A stretch of 64,000 nt of DNA, taken from positions 13,621,501 to 13,685,500 of the forward strand of contig CAMTDV010000013.1 in assembly GCA_947069175.1 (NCBI GenBank). The letters run 5' to 3'. The notes under the pieces were generated by a model. The model ran no database searches. It saw nothing but the letters and a program-made list of their open reading frames with translations, and was not told the DNA's origin. The stretch is from Scalesia atractyloides. Taxonomy: Eukaryota; Streptophyta; Magnoliopsida; Asterales; Asteraceae. This document shows positions 22,682-33,268 of the stretch, in pieces (the first letter of the stretch is position 1; every line of letters starts with the position of its first letter). A program made the position numbers and the translations under genes.

Positions 22682-23452
22682 CCTTCCATCACCAAGAGTC
22701 AAGACTCAGCTCTAACCGTCTAGTTTTTAATGTTTTCTATAAATCTCAATCTTTGTATATCCCTGTTTCAATTTGGGAAATTATGTATCCAGGAATTTTA
22801 ATGCTAATTGATATCATTGTTTTATTTCATGTCTTTACTCATCGATTTAATTTTCATATCATCATACATCATGATGCATCTCGTCTCATCATTTAAAGAA
22901 GTTGGGTCATGTCTTACTTTTTCTTAGACTGGCCCCTTCATCATAACAAACGAGAGAGGTACCGTTGTTATTCAGTCATGTATTCTTTCAGATTTGAGAC
23001 TCAAGCTTTGGCTGTTGTGTTTGTTTAAGTTTTGTAGATTTTAGAGTCACATAGAACTAATTATAACTTACTGACAAAGCCAATGAAAATTTGACAAGAC
23101 TATGGTGGATACGCCGTTGGTACTTCCTATATATAAGTATTCTTGTCAAAGGATCAAAAGCATTGTCAGACGGTTCTAAGAAGTTCCGTGTAGGTTTAAA
23201 TATCCTCATGGTTGAAGTTTTTGTCTTGCGATATAACTTTATCTTTTCAACGCATCAATCCTCTCAAAACTCTTACGCATGAGATCATATCCAGTGAATC
23301 AACTCTGTGTATCAACGCTTCTCATCTTAGGCATCAAAAAGCGAATCCTGTAGCAGGGTATTCAACCCTTACTAGGAATGTTACCGCCTCCATCAAAATC
23401 CAATCATCGCACCTCCCTTTTTCTGTTAAAAGATATTCAGATTTTAGTTAGA
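22682..23452 (+). other. Unidentified 770-bp block replacing pol in Ty3-1
   Basis: This block sits exactly between the end of gag and the chromodomain C terminus, where Ty3-3 has about 4 kb of pol. It shows no reading frame with protease, RT, RNase H or integrase motifs. Its composition is mixed, and short frames at 23091-23282 and 23212-23451 match nothing I recognise. It could be captured host sequence, a scrambled relic or another insertion. Confidence 0.6.
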
Positions 23453-23554
23453 GTACGTTGGGAGTCAAAACGAAAACCTGAGTTTACTTGGGAATGCGAA
23501 GACTCAATGCGCGAAAAATACCCGCATCTTTTCCCTATTACAACTTCTACTTAA
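23453..23554 (+). pseudogene. pol: C-terminal end of Ty3-1 integrase/chromodomain frame
   Basis: Thirty-three codons plus stop, starting VRWESKRKPEFTWE and ending HLFPITTST. They match the last part of the Ty3-3 polyprotein at 44641-44750. This is all that remains of pol. Confidence 0.85.
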
Positions 23555-23573
23555 ATTTCGGGACGAAATTTCT

Positions 23574-23588
23574 AAAAGTAGGGGATAC
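23574..23588 (+). other. Polypurine tract of Ty3-1
   Basis: AAAAGTAGGGGATAC directly precedes the 3' LTR; plus-strand DNA priming site. The same tract stands before the truncated LTR of Ty3-3 on the minus strand. Confidence 0.85.
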
Positions 23589-23796
23589 TGTAACATTTGT
23601 GTAAAATGGGTTCCAAAACCCGCTCCGTTGAAATTCAAGCATTTATTCAATAGTTCATTACGTATTTATTAGTATTAATTAAATTATTTTATTACTCATG
23701 ATTATTAATTAAGTCACCTAATTAAATAACAATCAATAAAGGAAAATAAATAAACCTTTTTATAACAAAAAGAAATAAAATAATAAAAATAAAGAA

Positions 23797-23868
23797 GTAG
23801 CCGGGGTTCGAACCCGGATACCCCCACAAACCGTACACAGCAAAACACCGTTGTGATACACACACTAT
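23797..23868 (-). other. Antisense tRNA-like module T0 in Ty3-1 3' LTR
   Basis: The minus strand gives ATCCGGGTTCGAACCCCGG: a perfect 5-bp T stem around the 7-base loop TTCGAAC, with an A-box-like AACGGTGTTTTGC upstream. Best T-arm in the window. Confidence 0.65.
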
Positions 23869-24113
23869 ATGTTTATAAACCCGAAACAAATAACTCTTAT
23901 AACAAAACAATCCCTTAAATCTGTTTATGTTTCAACCGCCCAAAAATTTCAACGTTGTAACCTCCGAAATTTGCATTTAATTGCCGCTTAACCTAAAGAA
24001 AACCGGTTACAAATCATGCTTTAACTCAAAATCGGTTACCAATCAATGAGGTAACCAAATCTTAACCGAAAACTTTAAAACTCGATTTCGAAACCGAAAA
24101 CCACTTCTGCACC

Positions 24114-24121
24114 TATAAATA
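24114..24121 (+). promoter_or_regulatory. TATA box of Ty3-1 3' LTR
   Basis: TATAAATA at the position equivalent to 18781-18788. It could drive read-out into the right flank. Confidence 0.65.
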
Positions 24122-24549
24122 GTGAGCAAAAACTTTGTAAACCTCGCTCATTCGTTTATCTAATCACTCAATCATCACTCTCTGCGAATTTTACCGTTTT
24201 AAAATCCTTATCGGAGTTAGCCGTACTCGCCGGAACAGTCGCCGGAAAACCGGGATTTGCATTTTGTCGGTAAAATTCTTCTCTCTGTTTCTGAAATTTA
24301 ATATCATCATTTTCATCTTTAGTCGTATATCAACAACATCAATTTATCTGGGCATGATCGAAAGTCGGTACTGGTTTCTTTTAAATGTAAAGAGTTCATG
24401 AATATTGTTGTGCTTGTATGATTGTTGTAATTTTTCCTTTAAATTGGAAAATAATAAATATGAAACTTTATTATAGTAAATGTAATGAGCTTTGATGAAA
24501 ACCGAATCATGCCCCGACTACCATTTCCGCTGCAGGTCAGGGTGTGACA

Positions 24550-24554
24550 GGTTG
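24550..24554. repeat. Right target-site duplication of Ty3-1 (GGTTG)
   Basis: Perfect copy of 18250-18254, immediately after the 3' LTR. Confidence 0.85.
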
Positions 24555-24730
24555 CCTAACAAACCTTGTGCGCAACGCACAACGGTATGGCAACCTTGAT
24601 ACTAGTAGGTCGCACAACGAACCTTGCGCACACTGCACAACGGTAAGTTAGACCTGGAAGTGCAGGTCACACAACGAACCTTGCGCACACTACGCAACGG
24701 TAAGTTAGACCTGGAAGCGCAGGACCGTTG
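24555..24730. repeat. Short tandem repeats in the host of Ty3-1
   Basis: Three copies of about 55 bp with ACCTTGCGCACACT.C.CAACGG and TAAGTTAGACCTGGAAG. Related phrases sit left of the Ty3-1 insertion at 18200-18250, showing that both flanks belong to one host repeat. Confidence 0.65.
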
Positions 24731-25560
24731 ACCCTGCGTTGATCAAACAACCCTCTAGCCGCAAAGTCCTAAAACCTTGCACAAGGCCAAGACCAACATG
24801 AGAGCAACTCATAGTCTTGAGAAAAGGACTTAATATCTACAACTCCGCGCTGGCCAGAAAGCACTGGCAAAGCCACACGGAAGGGAGAAGCGCAAAGAGG
24901 CGTTGACCAAATACAAGGGTACAAAGTGGCAGAACTATGACCCAATAGCCGCTCGGCAGATTGTGTCAGACTGTGTCGTATGAACAGTAATGTAGAAGAC
25001 AGGCTGTATGCAAGGACGTACACGTGACACCAACAAAACTCACGCCAGTGACTGTCACACAATCTCCACTATCGGCTGTTTACAGGTCTGACACAAGGGA
25101 CAACTGCCATGACACGCGGCTCCATTCACCATGCGCCAAGCGCACCTCCTGCCAAAGACCATTAATGGTCGATGCAAAGGAGACAGAACAGATATCCCTG
25201 GTCATCAGGCCTGGGCCTAAGGCCCATCAGCCCATCTCCTACACACCTATCTTAGACTATAAAATAAGGATTACACCATAAGCTAACAGGTATGCTTTCT
25301 AGCTCACTCACTAATTACTACGTACTTGCTTATTACCTTGCAATCCTAAATACTTATTCTCACGCCAGAGTGTGGTCACGGAGAAAACCCTCCCCCTTTC
25401 TTCCGTGACGTGTCTAACGGCGTTGCTAGTTTTGCAGATAACACTAAGTGGGATCACCCAGAAGAGCGAATGAGAGACAACCTTTTATGCAGAAATATTA
25501 AGCTTTAACCCAAATATCCCCGGATATTCCTCGTGGTTAACCAGTGTTTCTTCATATACG
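24731..25560 (+). repeat. LTR-like segment of a different family
   Basis: More GC-rich than its surroundings. It contains CTATAAAATAAGG at about 25257-25269 followed by a CT-rich start-like region and TCACGGAGAAAACCCTCCCC, the pattern of an LTR promoter and leader. Borders and TSD could not be fixed. The frames at 24769-25062 and 25024-25281 overlap on opposite strands and match nothing known. Confidence 0.35.
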
Positions 25561-26575
25561 TTAATAGACAATTGACTTTTAAAAGTCAAACTAACCTATA
25601 ATAAGATCAAATGGTAATTTTGATATAAAATGCGTAAGGTGGAAAATCGTGCTAAACGATGACTAATCTAACCATCTTGCGAATGATAAATAATTGTTCG
25701 ACGCTTGACAAACTAGGTGGAAGCTTGGGAAGAAGCAAGTCAAACAGAAAGTACAGGGGAAAAAGCATAATCACATGTAAGGCAAGTAAAGATTATATCT
25801 TTTAAGTAGAACATCTACTTATTTATTGATTAAGAACAAGTATATCTAGTATTTGAAATGAGTCTTTGAAATACGACGTTCAGACGCGAATCAATACGGG
25901 TCAGAACAAGTGAAAGTGGTAAGAAACCATATTTGATGGTAAAAGGGGGAAACGGTAATTTAGTCAAGGAGTTTTGAAAAGACACTTTATGGTGTAAGCC
26001 ATAATGGGTCAAATGAAAATAAAACGATTTTTAAGTAATACGACCCTATGGTGCGAACCATAACTGGTCGAACGAAATAAATGGTAAGTAAATATCCTTT
26101 TTATAATAAACAATGTTTGGTTATATCGATATGTAAAAAGGGAGAGCCGAGAAATAAGTCAAATGGACAAACGGGTCAAATGGTGATGTTATCGCCATTT
26201 GAAAATGATATTTAATATTTCGTTCATGCTTACAGGTAAGCATGATTTATGGGCATGCATTGCCATAAATTAGTATATAGAATCGCAAAACATCGCTCAC
26301 GGGTCAATACTTAGACCCGCACCAGGTACGTGTAGTGGACATGCTCTTGATGAGGGTTTGCGGTACGACTAAAGTTAGTCGAGTTAGGGGTGGACACTAG
26401 ATCACTTCAAGTAAGGTATATCTAGCGTGTGGGTAAAACGGCCATTAGAGTCGAAGACATGTTTGTAGAAAAAAGTGCATGTGAGTGACTTTATAACACT
26501 AAACAATGGGAAAGTTTTATGTTTTTAAGAACATAATAATTTTTAAATGGAATACGGGTTAAAGGTGTTCGCTTG
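25561..26575. other. Old LTR-like sequence left of Ty3-2
   Basis: No ORF of note. It contains phrases repeated with small changes, such as GTGTAAGCCATAA..GGGTCAAATGA and GGTGCGAACCATAACTGGTCGAACGA at about 25990-26075. Likely part of an old LTR or internal region that continues at 39931 after Ty3-2. Confidence 0.4.
26571..26575. repeat. Probable left TSD of Ty3-2 (GCTTG)
   Basis: Compare TCTTG at 39931-39935: four of five bases agree, consistent with a TSD carrying one later mutation. Confidence 0.5.
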
Positions 26576-29045
26576 TGTCACACCCCGGATTTCAAACCCT
26601 GAAATCCAAATACCGGTGGGTCCGGGTGGGGAGTATCGTGACAACAGTTGATAACATCATAGTCAATTAAACACGGCACAACGGAAGTCTTGGAGTAAAA
26701 TTACTATTACAAACCGAATGTTCGAAAATACAAAATAATATACAAGCTTGTAATAGAAGATCCATAGGCGGATCATAAAATGTACATGGAAAGAATATAA
26801 AACAGACTTTAGGCAGATTTAGGATTTGTAAGATCCTCTATCACTACCGAGCACTTCCGGCCTATTTTCGTATTGTACCTGCAGATTAGTCTTTTGAAAA
26901 TATGTCAGCTTTCGCTAGTAAATACACATAACTGACTCATTTTGAAAACATTTCAAAATGTTTAAGGTGCGTATCAGCACAAAAATCTTTTTATAACTTG
27001 GGTTAATTGATCGTCCAACCTTGTTAACAGATTTACATGTTTGTCATACATACAGAGCTCGGCACGAAAATCGAGACACAATTAACGTACACACCACTTT
27101 GGACTCACGAAGGAGTCAGTTCCTCTTAACCTTGTGGGAATGCATAATTGAGCGTCTATCGGGTGTATGTCTACACCCGAGCTAAGGTCGTGGCCATTTC
27201 GATTGTAATGAGCCAAGGATATCCAGGACACGGTAGTTAACCCCCGATGTTTAAATTATCAAACAAAACTAATTAAAACAGAATATGCGGATCTCTATTC
27301 TGAACTGGCGTTCGGTTAATCCCATTTCCGACCAAGCGGTAATAATTTACCGTAACCCAAGCCCGTATAGGGGAAATAAGTCGAGAGTATTTACCTGAGC
27401 TAGTCTTCTTTAAATTTTATTAATAACTCAGCCGTACACAAAAAGGACTAAGTGCAGATAGCATTTACCGGCAAGTCTTTAGTCTGGATTATGGCATAAA
27501 CTAACCAATTAATTACTAACGGTCTTATTTAAGTCATAGACTTAGACCGACTAGCGTACTTGATCAAAACGTATGACGCTAGATTAAACGATGATTGGAT
27601 AGAATGTAGTTTAATCCCAACAAATACCTTGACTTGTTTAATATGGGTAAACTATTAACATTCTGGATTTTGAGACTTAAATGACAAGGTTAAACCAGTT
27701 TCGGTTAATTTTCGTAAAATAGTTACATATACGTAACCATGCGCATATTAGCGATATCGGGTAACCGGATAAGTTATGGACAAGTTCTATATGCCATTAT
27801 AACTTAAATAAGTTAAGATATCAGTAGGATATCAATTTGTATGCCCGTTAAGGTTTTAAAACGAAATTATGCCTTATAGGGGCATTTTGGTAATTTTATA
27901 CATAGTTTATAAATTATTTGGGATTCTGAGTTTACAACATGTACCTACTGTAAATATGTTTAAAATAAGTTTTAAAATAAGTAGGTATCAAGTTTTGGTC
28001 AATAATATGGTTTAAAACCATACTATGCGCCGAAACAGCGTTTATGTCGTAAAATGACGTTTTTAAGCGATGTTTACGAAAACTGTCATTTGGATTAGAT
28101 TAAAATGTTTAAAATATGTTATTTAATATAACATATCAGTAGGTAAATGATTTACCTTGAAAAGATTGATTAAAATCACTTTATGAGTCACAAGGACTAA
28201 AACCGTCATTTATCGACATAGTTTAAGGACCTGCTTGAAAACTCAGTTTATAACTTGGTTTAACATCCCAAATAATGCTAATTATAATATTACATCAGTA
28301 GAAACTCATTTTCAAGTTTATTACTATTTAAAACCTTGTTTTATGCAAAAATGTCATTTTGGTCAAAATGGCATAATTATGGACTTGCGCATAAACTTAG
28401 ATTCTGATTATGATCATGTAATATAACCTCAGAGAGTTATGCTACATAATATTACGATCATAATGCAACTTTAGATCAGTAGGTAACTAATCTAAATCGG
28501 GTCAGAATCGAAAGTCAAAGCAGAAGTCAAACTTCGAGACTTTCGGTTGCGAACCGACCCTAGAACTGAAATTGACGAGCCGAACATGTTCTTGCATGTT
28601 CTAATAATTATTACCAACTTGTTTAAGTGTCAAAACAGGTTTCATAACATGTATAAGATCAATTTATAATTTTTCCAAAAAAATGGCCTGTTTAACTTTT
28701 TAATATCATAACTTTGACCCGTCAATTGGTCTAGCAAACGTGATCTTCAGGAGGTGCCCTTCATAGGGATTAACACCTACCTTATTACGATCATTTAGCC
28801 ATGTTCATTTCAAACAATGGATGGACCATAATGGTCTTAACTGAAAGTCAAAGCGTTTTACGAAAACGCTTGACTTTTGGCTATAAAAGCGTATAAACGA
28901 AAATGTAAGAGTAAGGAACACTTACAAGAGGGTTCCTACAATGCAAGTGAACTAAGTTGGATGCTCCTTTCAGCTAGGAACTTCCAGAGGAGGGAGAAGA
29001 GTTATGTTTTAGAAAGGTGCAAGTTGGAATGAACACTTGAACACC

Positions 29046-29053
29046 TATTTATA
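29046..29053 (-). promoter_or_regulatory. TATA box of Ty3-2 3' LTR
   Basis: Minus-strand CTATAAATAGG, about 780 bp into the LTR. The equivalent in the 5' LTR is at 39147-39154. Confidence 0.7.
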
Positions 29054-29567
29054 GTTGGAGAACTCAAAGGAGGTGAAGCCAGGTGTTTAGGGGTGTAAGA
29101 AGAAGCTTACAAGTGTTCCAAAACGTGGCATATCTGATTACAAGTCCATGGTTTTGAGTTTAAATGGTTTTGGAGCTTTGCTTGGTCTCCAAACAAATTT
29201 TCTGCGTCAGACCTGTTCTCGCGGGCCGCGAGAGGCGCAGGCCAGATCTCTCGCGACCCACGACCGCCCCTTGGCCAGTTTCAACTTTTGACACTTTTAA
29301 CCCCTTAACTTATAAAAGCTTATAAAAACCTATTTAAACACCATTTTGGCACTTTTAGCCCTCCGTAGCCAATACTTGGCATACCCGGGATTATGCCCGG
29401 ACATTGTCGAGCTCTCGGTTCGTTAAAAAGGTCACTCAGAGATATAAATTAACATGTTGACTCTTTTAATCCTCCATTATCCAACTTTCACATATTTACA
29501 AAATTGAACTCTCTCGTCCAACAAATGGCACGTATGAGAGTTTAGGACTTCACAAAGGATCACTCAG

Positions 29568-29745
29568 AGGCTTATGATAAGCATGTTGATCCCGATGTCA
29601 CTCAGAGGCTGGGCATGTTGACATATCAGTCACTCAGAGGCCAATTTTCAAGCATGTTGACATCTCAGTCACTCAGAGGCTGTTATTTATGCATGTTGAC
29701 ATCGATTCATCACTCAGAGGCTTAGATTGAGCATGTTGACGCCTT
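29568..29745 (-). repeat. U3 tandem repeats of Ty3-2 3' LTR
   Basis: Five units of about 30-45 bp, each with TCACTCAGAGGC and, after a variable gap, GCATGTTGA (plus-strand reading). A weaker related unit lies near 29432-29462. The array is in U3 about 500 bp upstream of the TATA box, where repeated enhancer boxes are usual. Confidence 0.8.
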
Positions 29746-29831
29746 TAGTCCTTATTGGTCTTTAACAGACTATATTTAAAAATACAACATGTGTCAAGTT
29801 ACTATTGGACACGATTTTACAGGGTGTTACA

Positions 29832-29848
29832 TCCTCACCCCCTTAAAA
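29832..29848 (-). other. Polypurine tract of Ty3-2
   Basis: Minus-strand TTTTAAGGGGGTGAGGA directly before TGTAACACCC of the 3' LTR. Confidence 0.85.
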
Positions 29849-29868
29849 GAAATCTCGAACTCGGGATT

Positions 29869-30930
29869 TTATTCAAAAAGATGGGGGTACTTTTGTCGCA
29901 TAGTGGACTCAACCTCCCATGTATACTCGGGACCTCGAAAAGCATCCCACTTAACCTTTACTGTAGGTATCATTTTTCTTCGGAGCTTCTTAACCTGTCG
30001 ATCCTCGATCGAAATTGGTTTCTCAACGAACCTCAGGTTTTCATCTATCTGCACATCTTTGTGCGACATTGCTAGTGACTTATTGGCTAGAAATTTCTTG
30101 AGATTAGATATGTAGAATACATCATGGATTCCGCTAAGCTCCTCTGGAAACCTGAGCTTATAAGCTACAGTGCCGACACGTTCGATTATTTCGAAAGGTC
30201 CTATATATCTAGGGCTCAACTTGCCTTTCTTTCTGAAACGCATCACACCTTTCCAAGGTGATACTTTTAGCATGACTTTGTCCCCTACTTGGAACTGAAG
30301 AGGTTTACGCCTCTTGTCAGCATAACTTTTCTGTCTATCTCTGGCAGCTTTGAGACGATCATGGATTTGCACAATCTTTTCCGTGGTCTCCAGGACAATC
30401 TCTGGTCCTGATAGTTGGGCCTCCCCAACTTCTGCCTAGCATACGGGCGTTCTACATTTTCTCCCATACAAGGCCTCAAAAGGAGCAACCTTGATGCTAG
30501 TATGATAGCTATTATTGTAGGAGAATTCTATTAGGGGTAAGTGGTCATCCCAACTTCCACCTAAATCAATCACACATGCCCTAAGCATGTCTTCCAGTGT
30601 CTGGATAGTACGCTCACTTTAACCATCAGTCTGAGGATGGTAAGCCGTACTGAAGTTTAATCATGTGCCTAAGGATTGTTGAAAACTTTTCCAAAAGTGA
30701 GATGTGTATCTAGTATCTCTATCGGATATAATAGATACTGGCACACTGTGTAGGGACACTATCTTGTCCACATACAACTTAGCCAATTTATCTGAATTAT
30801 ACGTTTCTTTTATTGGCAAGAAGTGTTCTGACTTGGTCAGCCTATCCACTATGACCCAAATAGTGTCGTTACCACTTTTGGTCTTGCGTAACTTGGTAAT
30901 CAATCCATAGTTACCATTTCCCATTTCCAA
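29869..30930 (-). pseudogene. pol: Ty3-2 integrase core to chromodomain, broken
   Basis: Integrase inserts element cDNA; the C-terminal chromodomain region of chromoviruses contacts chromatin. 30661-30930 carries the catalytic core with VIVDRLTKSEHFLPI and the second-Asp region SIISDRDTRYTS. A frame break follows near 30600-30660. 30285-30488 keeps PFEALYGRKC-like sequence in a shifted frame. 29869-30372 (168 codons with stop) runs from DRQKSYADKRRKPLQFQVGD through GKLSPRYIGPFEI to YPHLFE and includes the chromodomain-like C terminus (PTVKVKWDAFRGPEYTWE). At least two frameshifts separate the pieces. Confidence 0.85.
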
Positions 30931-31433
30931 GTGGGAATCTCTAATTGTTGTAGTAGTCCTGACGGTTTCTGATGTTCAGCCTTAACTTGCGAACACGTCA
31001 GACACTTAGCTACATAAGTGGCTATGGATGTCTTCAAACCCATCCACCAATAATTCTTCTTCAAGTCTTGATACATCTTGTCACCTCCCGGGTGAACAGA
31101 GTATCTTGAACTATGCGCTTCTTGGAGAATTAGATCTCTAAGTCCTCCAAAGATTAGAACCCAAATTCTATCATTAAATCTTAGGATTCCATCCTTTCCA
31201 GGTGGTAACTGATCAACAGTTCCGCCTAATCCCTCATTAGGGATATTAGCCTCTAATAAGGCTTGCTTTTGCGCATCTAGTAGCTTCTTATTTAAGTTAT
31301 TTATGAGCTCAATGCTCTTAGCGTTAGTCCTAATAGGTTTAACCTTTTCCTTGCGACTTAAGGCATCGGCAACTACATTTGCCTTGCCTGGATGGTAGCG
31401 AATCTCGCATTCATAATCGTTAAGCATTTCCAT
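30900..31433 (-). pseudogene. pol: Ty3-2 RNase H end and integrase zinc domain
   Basis: Begins in the RNase H C terminus (CEIRYHPGKANVVADALSRK) and runs into the integrase N-terminal zinc domain: His residues in HSSRYSVHPG and Cys residues in CLTCSQVKAEHQKPSGLL form the HHCC site. The linker between them holds no further domain. It ends by shifting frame into the 30661-30930 core. Confidence 0.85.
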
Positions 31434-31442
31434 CCATCAACG

Positions 31443-32179
31443 TTATTGCATGTTCAATTCTTTCTGATTGAACAGATGTTGGAGACTTTTATAGTCTGTG
31501 TATATAACACACTTTGTGCCATACAAGTAATGTCTCCACAGTTTTAGTGCAAATACAACGGCACCCAATTCCAAATTGTGGGTTGTGTAATTCTTTTCAT
31601 GCACTTTTAATTGTCGTGATGCATAGGCAATTACCTTGCCATTTTGCATTAGCACACAACCCATGTGTGTGAAGCATCACAATAGACAACAAAGTTCTTA
31701 ATACCCTCAGGTAGAGATAACACAAGAGCGTTGCTCAACTTGTGTTTAAGAATCTCAAAAGATTCTTGTTGCTTTGGACCCCAATTATACTTAATATTCT
31801 TATGGGTCAAGGAAGTTAAAGGAGTGGCTATTCTTGAAAAGTTCTCAATGAACCTCCTATAGTAACCAGCCAATCCTAAGAAACTACGAACTTTCGTCGG
31901 GGTCTTGGGAACTTCCCAATTCATTATGGCCTCAATTTTGGTGGGATCCACTTGGATACCACGCTCACTTACCATGTGTCCAAGGAATTGGACTTCTCTT
32001 AGCCAAAATTCGCATTTAGAGAACTTTGCACAGAGTTTCTCTTGCCTTAATAATTCTAGGATGCACCGAAGATGTTTCTCGTGATCAGCTTGATTACGAG
32101 AATAAATAAGTATGTCGTCTATGAAGACAATGACAAACTTATCTAGATATGGCTTGCAGACTCTATTCATGAGATCCAT
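31443..32179 (-). pseudogene. pol: Ty3-2 RT palm/thumb and RNase H
   Basis: 31649-32179 starts at MDLMNRVC and contains the catalytic motif VFIDDILIYS, then FLGHMVSERGI and RSFLGLAGYYRRFI of the RT C terminus. It reaches the first RNase H Asp in VVYCDAS before a frameshift. 31443-31664 continues RNase H with NLELGAVVFALK (Glu) and IYTDYKSLQH (Asp). The RT segment that normally links GHFEF to MDLMN (LVMPFGLTNAP-type) is absent between 32180 and 32188, where a TAG interrupts; a small deletion removed that core RT motif. Confidence 0.85.
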
Positions 32180-32187
32180 GAATGCTG

Positions 32188-33268
32188 CTAGAATTCAAAA
32201 TGACCATAGCGGGTCCTGAAGGCTGTCTTAGGAACATCTTCACGTCTACCCTTCAGTTGATGATATCCTGATCTTAAATCTATTTTAGAAAAGTAACTAG
32301 CTCCTTGAAGTTGCTCGAATAAATCATTGATCCTTGGGAGAGGATATCTATTCTTAATGGTTAGCTTGTTCAGCTCCCTGTAGTCGATGCACATTCGCAT
32401 CGAACTGTCTTTCTTCTTTACAAACAGAATAAGAGCTCTCCAAGGTGAGGAACTAGGCTGAATAAAGCCTTTCTCCAAGAGTTCGTCCAATTGAACTCTT
32501 AGCTCATTTATTTCGGTTGGATCTAGCCTATATGGAGCTCTAGCTACGGGTGTTGATCCTGGTACAATATCTATTCTGAACTCCACTTGCCTATCTGGAG
32601 GTAGGCCTGGTAATTCTTCTGGGAAAACATCAGGATACTCCGAGATAACTGGTTGATCTACAAGGTTTGGCTTTGGTTCATTTATGGTAACTTGTACCAT
32701 ATAGATGACACAGCTTCTTCTCAAACACTTGGATGCCTTAAATAATGACACCTTGTCCGGCAATCCATAGTGTGAATCTCCAGGGATGGTGATCATTTCA
32801 CCAGATGGGGTTTTGATTTCGATGAGCTTTTTATTAAAGGCGATGCGGGCTTGGTTATGAGATAACCAATCCATGCCTAAAACAACATCGAACCCCGCCA
32901 ATTTCATTGGCAGAAGAGAGATAGGGATGGAATGATTCTTAATGGATATAGAGCATCCATCAAGAATGGAAGAAGCAATTACTAAGGTTACATCGGCGAG
33001 TTCTATCTCATAAAATTTGTCTAGAGTTCTTATGGGCAAGTTTTAATAGTTTACTAAACTTATGGTCAACAAATGATTTATCTGCACCCGAATAAAAAAG
33101 AACTCTAGCATAAATATCATTAATGGGGAAAGTACCTGTTATGACGTTGTTGTCATTAACGACCTCCCTAACATTCATTTGAAAGGCACGTGCATTTTCC
33201 TTCTTGGCCTCTCCAGGCTTTGCCTCATTACTTTTGGGTTCATGGGGCAATTGTACGTTATATGCCAT
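32188..33268 (-). pseudogene. pol: Ty3-2 protease and N-terminal RT
   Basis: 33008-33268 contains the protease active-site region as FYSGADKSFVDHKF: the usual Asp of D-S/T-G is Tyr here, so the protease lacks its catalytic residue. After a frameshift near 33010-33039, 32188-33039 has the protease C-terminal half (VVLGMDWLSHNQARI) and RT motifs SPWRALILFVKKKD, MCIDYRELNKLT, PLPRINDLF and FSKIDLRSGYHQL, with an extra Arg-rich slip before EDVPKTAFRTRYGHFEF. Order and motifs are typical Ty3/gypsy. Confidence 0.85.

Larger units (their letters stand above)
18255..24549 (+). mobile_element. Ty3-1: gag-only non-autonomous chromovirus derivative
   Basis: A complete element bounded by TSD GGTTG: 5' LTR 18255-20496, PBS 20500-20511, leader of about 830 bp, gag 21334-22681, an unidentified block 22682-23452, the last 33 codons of the integrase/chromodomain frame at 23453-23551 plus stop, PPT and 3' LTR 23589-24549. 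Protease, RT, RNase H and most of integrase are missing, so movement would need proteins supplied by a relative such as Ty3-3, whose gag is clearly related. The structure fits the TR-GAG class of non-autonomous plant retrotransposons. Gag itself is frameshifted, so this copy is now defective. Confidence 0.9.
23589..24549 (+). repeat. 3' LTR of Ty3-1 (961 bp, internally deleted)
   Basis: Starts TGTAACATTTGTG and ends GGGTGTGACA. It matches the 5' LTR except that a single jump from CTTTTAAA to TAAAGAGTTCAT removes about 1.3 kb with modules T1-T3. It keeps the antisense module T0 (23797-23868) and the TATA box (24114-24121). Confidence 0.9.
26576..29831 (-). repeat. 3' LTR of Ty3-2 (3256 bp)
   Basis: On the minus strand it starts TGTAACACCCTGTAAAATCG at 29831 and ends GGGGTGTGACA at 26576. 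It holds a tandem enhancer-like array near its start (29570-29745) and a TATA box at 29046-29053. No gene is inside. Confidence 0.9.
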
